This document shows, piece by piece, positions 28,408 through 36,156 of a stretch of 48,163 nucleotides of DNA (position 1 is its first letter; each line of letters starts with the position of its first letter). Made by a program: the position numbers and the translations under genes. Source of the stretch: an uncultured Opitutaceae bacterium (lineage in GTDB: Bacteria; Verrucomicrobiota; Verrucomicrobiia; Opitutales; Opitutaceae); the NCBI GenBank assembly GCA_903929355.1, contig CAIYUN010000021.1, positions 1 to 48,163 on the forward strand, in the 5' to 3' direction. The notes below the pieces were generated by a model that saw nothing but the letters and a program-made list of their open reading frames with translations, searched no databases and was not told the origin of the DNA.

Positions 28408-29823
28408 TCACGGGGCGGCGGCGGGGGTGGTGCCGCGCTGCACGACGGCGGGGCCGGTGACGCCGTCCACCGTGAGGCCGGAGGTGTCGAGGCCGCTCAC
28501 ATATTCAAGCGTCAGGGGCCGCTGGGCGGTCAGCTTCACGTTCACAAACGTCACCCCCTGGATGGGGCTGTCGGCGAGCCCCGCGATGGCACCCACCGAG
28601 GCACAGGTGCCCGTGATGTTGATCAGTTTCACGTTGCGGACGACGGGCAGAACCTTGGCGGGGGGGGCGATGGGGGCGACCATGCGCCAGGCCATGTTGA
28701 ACTCAAAGGCCTGACGGGTGTCGTGGAGCACGATGTTCTCGTAGGTGATGTCCTCCACCACCCCGCCGCGGCTGGGCTGCGACTTGAACCGGATCGGGGC
28801 GAGGTTGCCGCCATCCATCAGGCAGTCGCGGATGGTGACGCGACGGATGCCGCCCGAGGTCTCGCTGCCCATCGCCGCGCCGCCATGGCCAAACGCGAAA
28901 TGGGTGTGCTCGATCAGGACATCCTCCGTGGGCCGGTTGACGCGCAGGCCGTCCTCGTCCTTGCCGGCCTTGATCGAGAGGCAGTCGTCGTTGCACTCGA
29001 AATAGCAGCCGGTGACATGGACGTGACGGGACGAACAGATGTCCATGCAGTCGGAGCTCGGGATGTTGTGCTGCGGATTGCGGACATCGAGGTTCTCGGC
29101 GAGCACATCGGTGCTGTAAATGAAAACGACGCCCCAGCGCGCCTGATTGAGGAAATGGAGGCCGGAGACGCGGACCTGGGAACAGCTCTGCACGACAAGG
29201 AGCCGGGGCGGGGCCAGGCCGCCGCCCGGGAGCCTGACGCCGGCGGCGTTCACCGAAGGCAGGACGGTGCCGGCCGGCACGAGGCTCAGCGTGGCCGTGG
29301 AGGGCGGAGGGGTGGAATAGACGAACGGGTCACCGGCGACCGCGCCACGCCCGCCGTTGCCCCGGCCGCCCCCGCCCCCGAGAAAGGCGGTGCCGGAGCC
29401 GTCAATCAAACCCTCGCCTGAGATATCCACCTTCGTCAGCCCGACAAAATTCAGGAACGCCGAGGTCCAGTACCGCTCGATGCCCTCCCAGTTGGTGTAG
29501 ATCGGCGGGAAGTCGGCCATGACCGTGGTGCTCTTGAGGACCGCATCCTTTTCGACCAAAAGGTTGACGCCTTGTTTGAAATAAAGCGCGCCGCTGAGGA
29601 AGGTGCCCTTCGGCACGACGATGACCCCGCCGCCGTCCGCCGCACAGCGGTCGATGGCCGCCTGGATGGCCTGGGTGTTGACGGCGATCCCGTCGCCGAC
29701 TGCGCCGAGCTCGGAAATGACATAACGTTTCGCCGCCGGCGGAGTGGAGTCAGCCGCACGGGCGAAGGGGAACGCGGACACCACGGCGAGCAGCAGGGCG
29801 AGCCAGAGCTTGGGGAGGGGCAT
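28408..29823 (-). CDS. Glycoside hydrolase family 28 (polygalacturonase-like)
   Basis: A 471-residue secreted right-handed beta-helix enzyme. The signal peptide is LWLALLLAVVSAFPFARAA. The N-terminal pectate-lyase-like repeat begins LGAVGDGIAVNTQAIQAAID with GGGVIVVPKGTFLSG. The catalytic region has the GH28 landmarks: IPSSDCMDICSS (in place of NTDG), FECNDDCLSIKAGKD (DD pair), FGHGGAAMGSE (catalytic His-Gly) and PIRFKSQ (RIK motif). GH28 enzymes hydrolyse galacturonans or related pectic chains outside the cytoplasm. A Gly-rich insert (FLGGGGGRGNGGRG) precedes the core. It diverges from the FKBP gene across 99 bp that include a 9-bp hairpin (GCAACGCAA/TTGCGTTGC). Confidence 0.93.
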   Translation of the reverse strand: MPLPKLWLALLLAVVSAFPFARAADSTPPAAKRYVISELGAVGDGIAVNTQAIQAAIDRCAADGGGVIVVPKGTFLSGALYFKQGVNLLVEKDAVLKSTTVMADFPPIYTNWEGIERYWTSAFLNFVGLTKVDISGEGLIDGSGTAFLGGGGGRGNGGRGAVAGDPFVYSTPPPSTATLSLVPAGTVLPSVNAAGVRLPGGGLAPPRLLVVQSCSQVRVSGLHFLNQARWGVVFIYSTDVLAENLDVRNPQHNIPSSDCMDICSSRHVHVTGCYFECNDDCLSIKAGKDEDGLRVNRPTEDVLIEHTHFAFGHGGAAMGSETSGGIRRVTIRDCLMDGGNLAPIRFKSQPSRGGVVEDITYENIVLHDTRQAFEFNMAWRMVAPIAPPAKVLPVVRNVKLINITGTCASVGAIAGLADSPIQGVTFVNVKLTAQRPLTLEYVSGLDTSGLTVDGVTGPAVVQRGTTPAAAP

Positions 29824-29922
29824 GGGGAGAAAGGATGAACGATGGATTATGAAATATGTAAAAGAAGGCAACGCAAAGCGGCGGGATTGCGTTGCGCCCG
29901 GATTGGTGTCATCCCAGCGGTC

Positions 29923-30468
29923 ATGGCCTCCACACCTGTCCGCAGTTTCTTCTACCTGCTGCTGCTCGGCGCCCTGCTGCTCACCCTGGCGCTGGTGGTG
30001 GACTCGCACCTGCTGGCGCGGAAAGACCCCGGAGCGCCCATGAGCGCCGCCATGCGCGAGACGATGCAGCCGGCCTCCCGCCAGTTCACGCCGGAGGAAA
30101 AGCAGGCCATCCAGGAGAAATTTCCGGCCGCCAAGGCCACCCCCTCGGGCCTGCTCACCCTGGTGCGCGCGCCGGGCGGCGGACCCTCGCCGCGCCCCGG
30201 GCAGACGGTGACCGTCCACTACGAGGGCCGGCTGCTCGACGGCACCCTGTTCGACAGCTCCCGGACCCGCGGGCAACCGCTCTCCTTTCCGGTCGGCGAA
30301 GGCCGGGTTATTCCCGGCTGGGACGAAGGGCTGGTCCTGATGCAGAAAGGCGAGAAACGCACGCTCATCATCCCCTGCTGGCTGGCTTACGGGGATGAAG
30401 GACATCCCCCGACGATCCCCCCACGGGCCACCTTGGTCTTTGAGGTCGAGCTGCTCGACCTCAGATAA
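29923..30468 (+). CDS. FKBP-type peptidyl-prolyl isomerase, membrane anchored
   Basis: A 181-residue protein with an N-terminal membrane anchor (FFYLLLLGALLLTLALVV, about 8-25), so the enzyme works in the periplasm. The FKBP domain (about 90-181) has VTVHYEGRLLDGTLFDSS, LSFPVGEGRVIPGWDEGL, MQKGEKRTLIIP, LAYGDEG and PPRATLVFEVELLDL, all typical. It accelerates proline cis-trans isomerisation during folding of exported proteins. The ATG at 29923 directly precedes the membrane anchor; an earlier in-frame ATG adds an implausible basic leader. Its stop is 4 bp before the Nudix start, so the two are one operon. Confidence 0.94.
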   Translation: MASTPVRSFFYLLLLGALLLTLALVVDSHLLARKDPGAPMSAAMRETMQPASRQFTPEEKQAIQEKFPAAKATPSGLLTLVRAPGGGPSPRPGQTVTVHYEGRLLDGTLFDSSRTRGQPLSFPVGEGRVIPGWDEGLVLMQKGEKRTLIIPCWLAYGDEGHPPTIPPRATLVFEVELLDLR

Positions 30469-30472
30469 CGAC

Positions 30473-30898
30473 ATGCCCGCCAGCCGCGAACCGCTCCCGG
30501 TGGTCTGCGCCCTGATCATGGACGAGACCGGGCGTGTGCTCGTGGCGCGACGGCCGACGCACCAGCACCTCGGCGGCTTCTGGGAGTTTCCCGGGGGCAA
30601 AGTCGAGCCGGGCGAACCCACCGAGGCCGCGCTCGTCCGCGAAATCCGGGAGGAACTGGGCTGCGAGGTGACACCGGTCAGGGCTTTGGCCCGCCACCGC
30701 CATGATTACGGCACCGTTTTCATTGAATTGATCCCCTATGTGGCGAAGCTGACGCCCGGGAGCCCGCCGCCGAAACCCACCGAGCATGACGAAATTAAGT
30801 GGTTATATGTAAACGATATAAAATTAGAGGAGCTTGCCCCGGCCGACCGGTTGGTCGCACATGAACTGGAGCCGAACGGGGTGAAGACCCCATGGTAA
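30473..30898 (+). CDS. Nudix hydrolase, MutT-like
   Basis: A 141-residue cytoplasmic protein. The Nudix box is complete: GGKVEPGEPTEAALVREIRE followed by ELG, matching GX5EX7REUXEEXGU. The N-terminal strand VVCALIMDETGRVLVARRPT and WEFPGGK are typical of MutT (8-oxo-dGTPase) and other 8-oxo-nucleotide sanitising enzymes. The lysine-arginine context fits (d)NTP substrates. It overlaps no other gene and starts 4 bp after the FKBP stop. Near its end the coding sequence is unusually A/T rich (TTATATGTAAACGATATAAA), unlike the rest of the operon. Exact substrate not determined. Confidence 0.92.
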   Translation: MPASREPLPVVCALIMDETGRVLVARRPTHQHLGGFWEFPGGKVEPGEPTEAALVREIREELGCEVTPVRALARHRHDYGTVFIELIPYVAKLTPGSPPPKPTEHDEIKWLYVNDIKLEELAPADRLVAHELEPNGVKTPW

Positions 30899-30930
30899 AG
30901 CAAATAAGATGCAATCTTTGGTAAAATCTT

Positions 30931-30961
30931 TTGCTTGCCTTGGCAGGCGATCTGCTAGAAA
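30931..30961 (+). promoter_or_regulatory. Possible promoter of the porin gene
   Basis: TTGCTT (30931-30936) and TAGAAA (30956-30961) are 19 bp apart in an A/T-rich zone, about 70 bp before the porin start. The spacing is long and the match to sigma-70 elements is partial, so it is only a candidate. Confidence 0.3.
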
Positions 30962-31028
30962 CAGGCCTCGGTTTTCCAATCTCCGCAAGGGGGGAGGAAG
31001 GCCAAAACCAACACAAACCAAACAACAC

Positions 31029-32018
31029 ATGATTACATCTAAAACCAAGCTGGCTGTTGTGGCTGCGTCCGCTCTGGCGCTTGCCCTGACTGCCCACGCG
31101 CAAATGACCCCGCCGGCGCTCTCGACGACGGGTTTCGTTCTCGGCGGCGCCACCCACACCAGTGGAACCCCGTCGACTGACACCCTGAACATCGCCAGCG
31201 CGATGATCAAGTTCGACGCGACGACCAAGCCCGTCGAGGGCGTGGTTAGCCTCTACTACGTTCCCGCCAGCACCACCGCCACCAGCGGTGACATCCATGT
31301 TCTCGATGCTTATGTGAACGTTGATGTCGGCAGCGGCTGGACCGTCACCGCCGGCCGTTACCTGAGCTGGATGGGCTACGAGTCCTTCTTCACCATCAAC
31401 AACCCCGAGATCTCGTTCGGTTACCTGAACGGCATCATCGCTGGCTACCAGGAAGGCGTTCGCGCCTCCTACTCCGACAAAGACTGGAACGGCGGCGTTT
31501 CCGTTGATGATTCGGATGTGAACAGCACCTCCGCCTTCACGGGCGACGGCGAGCTGAAGCACAGCTACGGGGTCGAAGGTTATCTGGCCTACACCGGCCT
31601 GAAGGACAACACCACCTGGTTCGGCATCTCCTATGATTCCAAGAACCACCTGACCGGTGTTGCCGCTCAGGAAACCTACGACCTGTGGGACCAATACCAA
31701 CTGTCGAAGGAAGCCTACGTCGCCGGCGAGATCGCCTACCATGATGGCCACGCCACGGACGCCGTCGGCCAGGCCACCAGCTGGCTGGTCTTGGTTGATT
31801 ACACCTTCACGGATGCCGTCTCCGCGGCTTTCCGTATCGGTGGCGACCAGAACCACAAGTCCACTGCCTTGCCGAACGACGTCAAGTTCACGTTCGCCCC
31901 GACCTACATCGTCAGCAAGAACCTGAGCGTTCGCGCCGAGATCAGCTACGTGAACACGGCCGGTTCCACCACGCCCAACACCACGAGCTACGGCGTGCAG
32001 GGTGTGTTCAAGTTCTGA
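31029..32018 (+). CDS. Outer-membrane beta-barrel porin (BBP2/OmpL-like)
   Basis: A 329-residue protein with a signal peptide (KLAVVAASALALALTAHAQ). The mature protein alternates hydrophobic and polar residues and ends in the aromatic strand YGVQGVFKF, whose C-terminal phenylalanine is the usual signal for barrel insertion. The stretch TAGRYLSWMGYESFFTINNP resembles the putative beta-barrel porin-2 family. Codon use is strongly biased toward a preferred C-ending set with lower overall GC than the neighbours, as expected for an abundant protein. An A-rich leader of more than 30 nt precedes the start, with GGGGGAGG about 30 nt upstream, too far to be a normal Shine-Dalgarno. A strong terminator follows. 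Confidence 0.9.
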   Translation: MITSKTKLAVVAASALALALTAHAQMTPPALSTTGFVLGGATHTSGTPSTDTLNIASAMIKFDATTKPVEGVVSLYYVPASTTATSGDIHVLDAYVNVDVGSGWTVTAGRYLSWMGYESFFTINNPEISFGYLNGIIAGYQEGVRASYSDKDWNGGVSVDDSDVNSTSAFTGDGELKHSYGVEGYLAYTGLKDNTTWFGISYDSKNHLTGVAAQETYDLWDQYQLSKEAYVAGEIAYHDGHATDAVGQATSWLVLVDYTFTDAVSAAFRIGGDQNHKSTALPNDVKFTFAPTYIVSKNLSVRAEISYVNTAGSTTPNTTSYGVQGVFKF

Positions 32019-32056
32019 GTCGGGCTTCAAAACCTGATCCAAACTTAGCCTAATTC

Positions 32057-32089
32057 AGCCGGGCACTGGCAACAGTGCCCGGCTTTTTT
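32057..32089 (+). terminator. Rho-independent terminator of the porin gene
   Basis: AGCCGGGCACTG (32057-32068) and CAGTGCCCGGCT (32073-32084) form a perfect 12-bp stem with a 4-nt loop, followed by six T including the last stem base. It lies 38 bp after the porin stop and is the clearest terminator in the window. Confidence 0.92.
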
Positions 32090-32246
32090 GTGCCCGGATG
32101 GCTGGACTCGCCTGTTGGATCTGCGGGCGACTTCGGCCACAGTCTTGATTTGAACCGATAGTCTGCCCTTGGTCACGGAGTATAGGGGGCGGCCGTAGAG
32201 TTTAAATGCCAACGTCTGTTGTGTTATGGACTTTGGGCTTGATCCG

Positions 32247-32348
32247 AAGGTAGGGCGCGGCCGCCTTGCCGCGCCAAAGCCATGCTACGGCGGGGCGACG
32301 GCGGACGCTCCGGCCTGGAGCTGCGGCGACCTCGCCGCAGTTTACCTT
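32247..32348. repeat. REP-like branched element, copy 3
   Basis: AAGGTA (32247) pairs with TACCTT (32343). Just inside is GTAG, then the hairpin GGCGCGGC-CGCCTT-GCCGCGCC (32254-32275). On the other side is the hairpin CTGCGGCGA-CC-TCGCCGCAG (32321-32340). A third inverted region lies between. The design matches the elements at 21587 and 34724. Confidence 0.7.
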
Positions 32349-32506
32349 GGCTATCGTCTAAAGATCACCAGACGTAGGCATTACGCCGGGTGCGCAGATT
32401 GCCGCCACCATGGATCGCCTGCCGGGTTCAGGGCGCAGCAAGACGGCACCCCTGCAAGGCAGGACATGTTCCCGGCCGAGCATGGTCTGGCCCCTCGCGC
32501 ACCCGG

Positions 32507-32545
32507 TTGGAAACCAAGCACCAAGCACTGGGAACCAAGAACAAC
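32507..32545. repeat. CCAAGCACC word repeat
   Basis: AACCAAGCACCAAGCACTGG followed by GAACCAAGAACAACC repeats the word CCAAG three times. The inverse sequence family is at 9891-9920. Both lie where two genes converge. Confidence 0.5.
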
Positions 32546-32558
32546 CCCGCAGGGGTTC

Positions 32559-33770
32559 CTACTGCGTCGGCACAAACTCCTGCCGGCCGTCGGGACTGAT
32601 CACAACCACCCCGATCACCTTGCCGCTGGCGTCGTAGACCACATGGGAACCTGTCCCGGCGGCCGGAGCGGGCGCGGGCGGCACAGTCGCCGGCTGGACC
32701 GGGCTCGGTGGCGGCAACGACCCGGGAGCGGCGAAGAATTCCGCCGAGGGCGGTGGGACCACCAGGCATTCGTTGAGCACCCGGCCGTCAGCCAGCGGTT
32801 GGTAGGCGACAACGGTGCCCGGGGGGAGACGACGAAAGAGGACGATGGGCCCCTGTGGACTGGCCGCGACCAAAGCAACATCCGCCGGCAGTGCGCCGGC
32901 CACGAAATAGCCCGGCGGAAGGGAGGGAAACACCGGCAGATTCAGTTGGGTGGCATAGAGCGGGGTGTGCAACGACAGGCCAAGATAATCGGCCACCTCA
33001 AGCGAGCTGACTTCGCCGAGGCCCCAAACGAGGGCGTTTCCGGGAGGCTGCAACAATTGATCAAGAAAGAGCTCCCGGCTCACAATGACGCGGCCGGGGG
33101 AAACCCCTCTTACATAGGTAAACTCTTCCTGATCATAGCCCTGAATAAACCGTGGGGTGCTCCGGTTATTCTCGATCACAACCCGGATGTCACGGCGGGG
33201 CGGCGGGGGCGAAAACTGGCCGCGATTATCAGGGAAACCCGACGGAGAGCCGCCGCGTCCCCCGGATGGCGGCGTCCCACGGGAATAATCGGGCGCCGGG
33301 GCAGAAGTTGAAGGACCGCGTCCGCGGGTAGGCCCGGAGCCGGGGCCGGCCCTTGGGGTGGGTGGCGGGGAGGCCGGTGCAGGAGCCGGGGGCGGGGTGG
33401 AAGGGCCATTCCGGCGCGATGGCCCGGTGGGTGCCGGGGCGGGGCTGGCCGGCGCGGGCGTCGAGACCGACGGGTCCGGCGCAGGGGCTGGGGGTGGAGC
33501 GGAAGGGGCATTCCGGCGCGATGGCCCGGTGTTCGCCGCGGGTGCCGGGGCGGGGTTGGGCGCAGGCGCGAGCCTTGAAGGCGATGGATCCGCCGCAGAA
33601 TTAGTCGCCGTCCGTGAAGCGGGGGGAAGGGTTCCGCGCGAAAGCACCGGGTCCTGATCAGGAAGGCCCGAGGGATTGATGTTGGCGGGCGTGGCCATCG
33701 CCGCCGTCCCCACCAAGGCGACCCCGAGCGCGGGAATAAGGATCACTCTGGGAAATCGAATTGAACGCAT
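32559..33770 (-). CDS. Proline-rich exported protein of unknown function
   Basis: A 403-residue protein with a signal peptide (VILIPALGVALVGTAAMA). Residues about 45-180 are a low-complexity Pro/Ala/Ser region in which the segment TGPSRRN-AP/GP-S-PPPAPAP occurs twice in near-identical form, so the region grew by duplication. The C-terminal half (about 190-403) is folded-looking: DIRVVIENNRSTPRFIQGYD, VSPGRVIVSRELFLDQLL, LEVADYLGLSLHTPLYATQL, ending with HVVYDASGKVIGVVVISPDG. I recognise no family. It may be a surface protein held away from the cell by the Pro-rich stalk. Confidence 0.82.
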   Translation of the reverse strand: MRSIRFPRVILIPALGVALVGTAAMATPANINPSGLPDQDPVLSRGTLPPASRTATNSAADPSPSRLAPAPNPAPAPAANTGPSRRNAPSAPPPAPAPDPSVSTPAPASPAPAPTGPSRRNGPSTPPPAPAPASPPPTPRAGPGSGPTRGRGPSTSAPAPDYSRGTPPSGGRGGSPSGFPDNRGQFSPPPPRRDIRVVIENNRSTPRFIQGYDQEEFTYVRGVSPGRVIVSRELFLDQLLQPPGNALVWGLGEVSSLEVADYLGLSLHTPLYATQLNLPVFPSLPPGYFVAGALPADVALVAASPQGPIVLFRRLPPGTVVAYQPLADGRVLNECLVVPPPSAEFFAAPGSLPPPSPVQPATVPPAPAPAAGTGSHVVYDASGKVIGVVVISPDGRQEFVPTQ

Positions 33771-34186
33771 GGGGTGGTGGGTGAAGAACGGTGGGGGTTG
33801 TGGCCGGCAAACGCAAGTGACGTCGTTTGATGCCACCGAACAGCCCGCACGCCTTCGCGCCAGCCGCCGGCGGCCGATCCGGCCTGATTGTTCCGGTTAG
33901 TCCGGCGCCAACCACCGGAGGTTCCATTTATCGCCAGCTTGATCCTGGATTCAGCCATTGGTCACAGAGGCCACGGAGGGAAGACCTGAGGTCACAGAGA
34001 AATCCATCGGAAGGTGAGAAAGTTTTGAGGTCACTCACCGGGTGCGATGCTTGCCGTCACTCTGGATTATTTAAGTGGTTTGCTCCGTGAACTCCATGGG
34101 GTGGCTCTGTGTTCTCTGTGCAACCCTTCTGCGCTTTTTAGGTTGATGGCACTGGGCGCTGCGCCCGGCAGGAGACGGCCCGAGAC
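33771..34186. other. Intergenic region with CACAGAG repeat arms
   Basis: No gene is seen. The main content is the CACAGAG-type inverted repeat at 33960-34125. It separates the divergent side of the Pro-rich gene from the stop of the GreA-like gene, so the promoter of the Pro-rich gene should be near 33780-33850, but none stands out. Confidence 0.5.
33960..34125. repeat. CACAGAGG/CCTCTGTG palindrome
   Basis: The left arm GGTCACAGAGGCCACGGAGG (33960-33979), with a second GGTCACAGAG at 33990, faces CTCCGTGAACTCC and GGCTCTGTGTTCTCTGTGCA at 34083-34121. Single arms of the same family are at 8079, 8133 and 14775. Confidence 0.65.
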
Positions 34187-34666
34187 TCAGCCCACCGCGA
34201 TGATCTGGTGCTCCGCGGGTCGCAGGCGGCCGGGCAGGAACACGCGGTCGCCGGCCCGGCGGCCGACCAGCTGCCGACCCACCGGGGAAAAGGTCGTGAT
34301 CACGGTGACGGCGACCCCTTGGACCACGACCTCGAGACCGCCCTGCAGCGGACCAAGAAAACAGACCGTGACTTTGCCCTGCGATTCCAGGGTCACGATC
34401 GCCCCCACATGCACGGCGTCACCCGGCGCCAACGACCGCGGGCTGAGCTGGCGGTAGGCGGCGATGGCACCGGCGAGCTCGATGGCCAGCTGCGACTGGC
34501 CGGCGGCGAGATAAGCCGCGCTCTGGCTGCGCATGTCGTATTTGTCCTCGGCGCGGCTCTCCTCGTTGGTGGCCTCCTCGTGCGAGGTGTGCGCGGCTGC
34601 GGTCTGGAGGGCGAGGGAGGCCTCCAGTTGGGCGATGAGGGCGTGCAGCAGGGCGGCCTTGTCCAC
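34187..34666 (-). CDS. GreA/GreB-family elongation factor-like protein
   Basis: A 159-residue protein if the GTG at 34666 is used (VDKAALLHALIAQLEASLAL), which fits the family's N-terminal helix; an ATG 16 codons upstream adds an unconserved leader. The motif EEATNEESRAEDKYDMRSQS with AAYLAAGQSQL is characteristic of a GreA/B-related subgroup. Its C-terminal FKBP-like domain has VHVGAIVTLESQGKVTVCFL and ends SPVGRQLVGRRAGDRVFL. Classical Gre factors insert a coiled coil into the RNA polymerase secondary channel to rescue backtracked complexes; here the predicted coiled coil is short, so the activity may differ. It lies alone and converges with nothing. Confidence 0.85.
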   Translation of the reverse strand: MDKAALLHALIAQLEASLALQTAAAHTSHEEATNEESRAEDKYDMRSQSAAYLAAGQSQLAIELAGAIAAYRQLSPRSLAPGDAVHVGAIVTLESQGKVTVCFLGPLQGGLEVVVQGVAVTVITTFSPVGRQLVGRRAGDRVFLPGRLRPAEHQIIAVG

Positions 34667-34723
34667 GGCGGCACGATGTGGCGCGCGGCCGCAAAGGCGA
34701 GCGGTGATCCACACCGGGTGACG

Positions 34724-34836
34724 GGTGGTGACGCATTTTGCCGTCTTTGGGTAGGGACGCCACTCCGTGGCGTCCGCGGACGGCTCGGAGAGCCGCCCCT
34801 ACCATTGCGGTGGTATTTCAAAAATGCGTCACCACC
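34724..34836. repeat. REP-like inverted pair inside terminal inverted repeats, copy 2 (MITE-like)
   Basis: GGTGGTGACGCATTTT (34724-34739) and AAAATGCGTCACCACC (34821-34836) are perfect 16-bp terminal inverted repeats. Inside, GTAGGG (34751) pairs with CCCTAC (34797), enclosing the hairpins GACGCCAC-TCC-GTGGCGTC and CGGCTC-GGA-GAGCCG. The layout is that of 21587-21689, including outer arms that start GGTGGTG. Confidence 0.88.
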
Positions 34837-34851
34837 GGGTGAGGCCGCCAT

Positions 34852-34880
34852 TTGACATCGGCGGGCAGACGCCATTGAAT
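34852..34880 (+). promoter_or_regulatory. Sigma-70 promoter of the PaaK-like gene
   Basis: TTGACA (34852-34857, perfect -35) and TTGAAT (34875-34880, -10 with four of six matches) are separated by exactly 17 bp. The -10 box overlaps the ATG at 34879, which argues that translation starts at the next ATG, 34897, with a leader of about ten nucleotides. Confidence 0.6.
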
Positions 34881-34896
34881 GACAGACCTCCCGCCC

Positions 34897-36156
34897 ATGC
34901 CCGCCCCCGCTTTTGCCAACCACCCCGAAGCCCTGGGCGGAGCCACGGCCGAGTTTGTGCCGGCGTCCCTGGAGGCGGAGATTCGCGCGATCTACGCGCA
35001 CAGCCCGCTCTACCCGCAGCGTTTCCCGCTGCACCCCGCCCCCCTCCAATGGGCGTGTTACCGCGAGATTCCCGCACTGACCAAGCCGGAGATCATCGCG
35101 TTGGGGCCGCGGGCGTTTTTCGCCGACTATGGGGAGGTGGAACGCGGCTTCCAAACGAAGCGGTTCGAATACGAGCACACCTCGGGCACCACGGGCGGAC
35201 CGATGACGGTGATCATGGAGGAGGGCTGGTGGAACGCGCAGACCCGCCGCGCCTATCTGGCCCATCCCGCGCTGGCCCGCCAGGCGAACCACGCCCACCG
35301 CAAGTGCGTGCTCGCGCCGGTGGGGTGCTCGAGCAACCTCTGTCCCTACGAGGACCATCCGTTTCCGCACCGCTGGTTCGACGGCACGGTTTACCTCAAC
35401 CTGTCGAGCGATCCGTTTGCGTTTCCCGAGACGGAGTGGGACCGCATCGTGCTGGAGCTGCAGGCGGTGCAGCCCGAGGTGCTGGAGGGTGAGCCGGTCT
35501 ACCTCTCGCTGCTGGCGCGCGCGCTCGGCCGGCGGCGGGTGCGGGTGCCGTCCGTGCGCACGGTCATCCTCACCTACGGCAAGGCGAGCCGGCAGCACGG
35601 CCGGCGGATCGCGGAGGCGTTTCCCGGCGCGGCGCAGGTGGATCTCTACGGCTCGACCGAGGCCGGCTATATCTTTGTCGGCGACGCGTTCGCGGACAAC
35701 GCGCGGGTCATCGACGGCAACGCCTTTGTCGAGCTGCGGCCCTGGCGCGAGGGACTGCCCGGGATTTTTCAGATCATCGTGACCACGCGCGACCGCACCG
35801 CCATGCCGCTGTTGCGCTATCAGACGGGCGACTTGGTGCAGCAATGTCCCCAGGGTTACCGCCTGCTCGGCCGGGAGAGCGGCCTCTACGTCCGGCCCGA
35901 CGGCGCGCCCGTCTCGTCGGCGGACCTCGACGCGGCCCTGCCGGAGGATTTTTCCTGCTGGCACTGGAGCCTGGTGCAAACCTCGCCAAACCGCTGGGAC
36001 TTCCAATACGTGGCCGATGCCGTGGCGCCCGCCGGCGTGGGGCCGGCGCTCGCCGCCGCGCTGGGGGACGACGCGCGGGTGAACCTTTTCCGCCGCAAGT
36101 CGATCGCGCCTGCGGGCAGCGGCAAATTTGCCCTGCTCAAGCCTTCGGCAAAGTGA
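34897..36156 (+). CDS. AMP-forming ligase, phenylacetate-CoA ligase-like (PaaK/CapK)
   Basis: A 419-residue adenylate-forming enzyme. The P-loop motif is YEHTSGTTGGPM. The aromatic-acid ligase signature appears as VDLYGSTEAGYIFVG, and the ribose-binding aspartate is in LLRYQTGDLV. The end carries GSGKFALLK, in which the lysine is a candidate for the conserved catalytic lysine. PaaK relatives activate aryl or short acyl acids as adenylates for transfer to CoA or a carrier. CxxC-like cysteines (HRKCVLAPVGCSSNLC) are present mid-protein as in some PaaK-type enzymes. An ATG 18 bp upstream is in frame, but it lies in the promoter -10 box. The last 20 bp overlap the convergent PEP-CTERM gene. Confidence 0.9.
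   Translation: MPAPAFANHPEALGGATAEFVPASLEAEIRAIYAHSPLYPQRFPLHPAPLQWACYREIPALTKPEIIALGPRAFFADYGEVERGFQTKRFEYEHTSGTTGGPMTVIMEEGWWNAQTRRAYLAHPALARQANHAHRKCVLAPVGCSSNLCPYEDHPFPHRWFDGTVYLNLSSDPFAFPETEWDRIVLELQAVQPEVLEGEPVYLSLLARALGRRRVRVPSVRTVILTYGKASRQHGRRIAEAFPGAAQVDLYGSTEAGYIFVGDAFADNARVIDGNAFVELRPWREGLPGIFQIIVTTRDRTAMPLLRYQTGDLVQQCPQGYRLLGRESGLYVRPDGAPVSSADLDAALPEDFSCWHWSLVQTSPNRWDFQYVADAVAPAGVGPALAAALGDDARVNLFRRKSIAPAGSGKFALLKPSAK

Larger units (their letters stand above)
32090..32558. other. Intergenic region with REP-like and word repeats
   Basis: It lies between the porin terminator and the stop of the minus-strand Pro-rich gene. It holds the branched REP-like element at 32247-32348 and the CCAAGCACC word repeat at 32507-32545. 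At 32543-32557 a small hairpin AACCCC-GCA-GGGGTT sits directly after the Pro-rich gene stop. A plus-strand open frame crosses it but has no coding character. Confidence 0.5.

Noticed and set aside
30909-31028. N-terminal extension of the porin gene from an upstream ATG
   Set aside because: The extension would precede the signal peptide with 40 basic residues; the ATG at 31029 gives a normal signal sequence.
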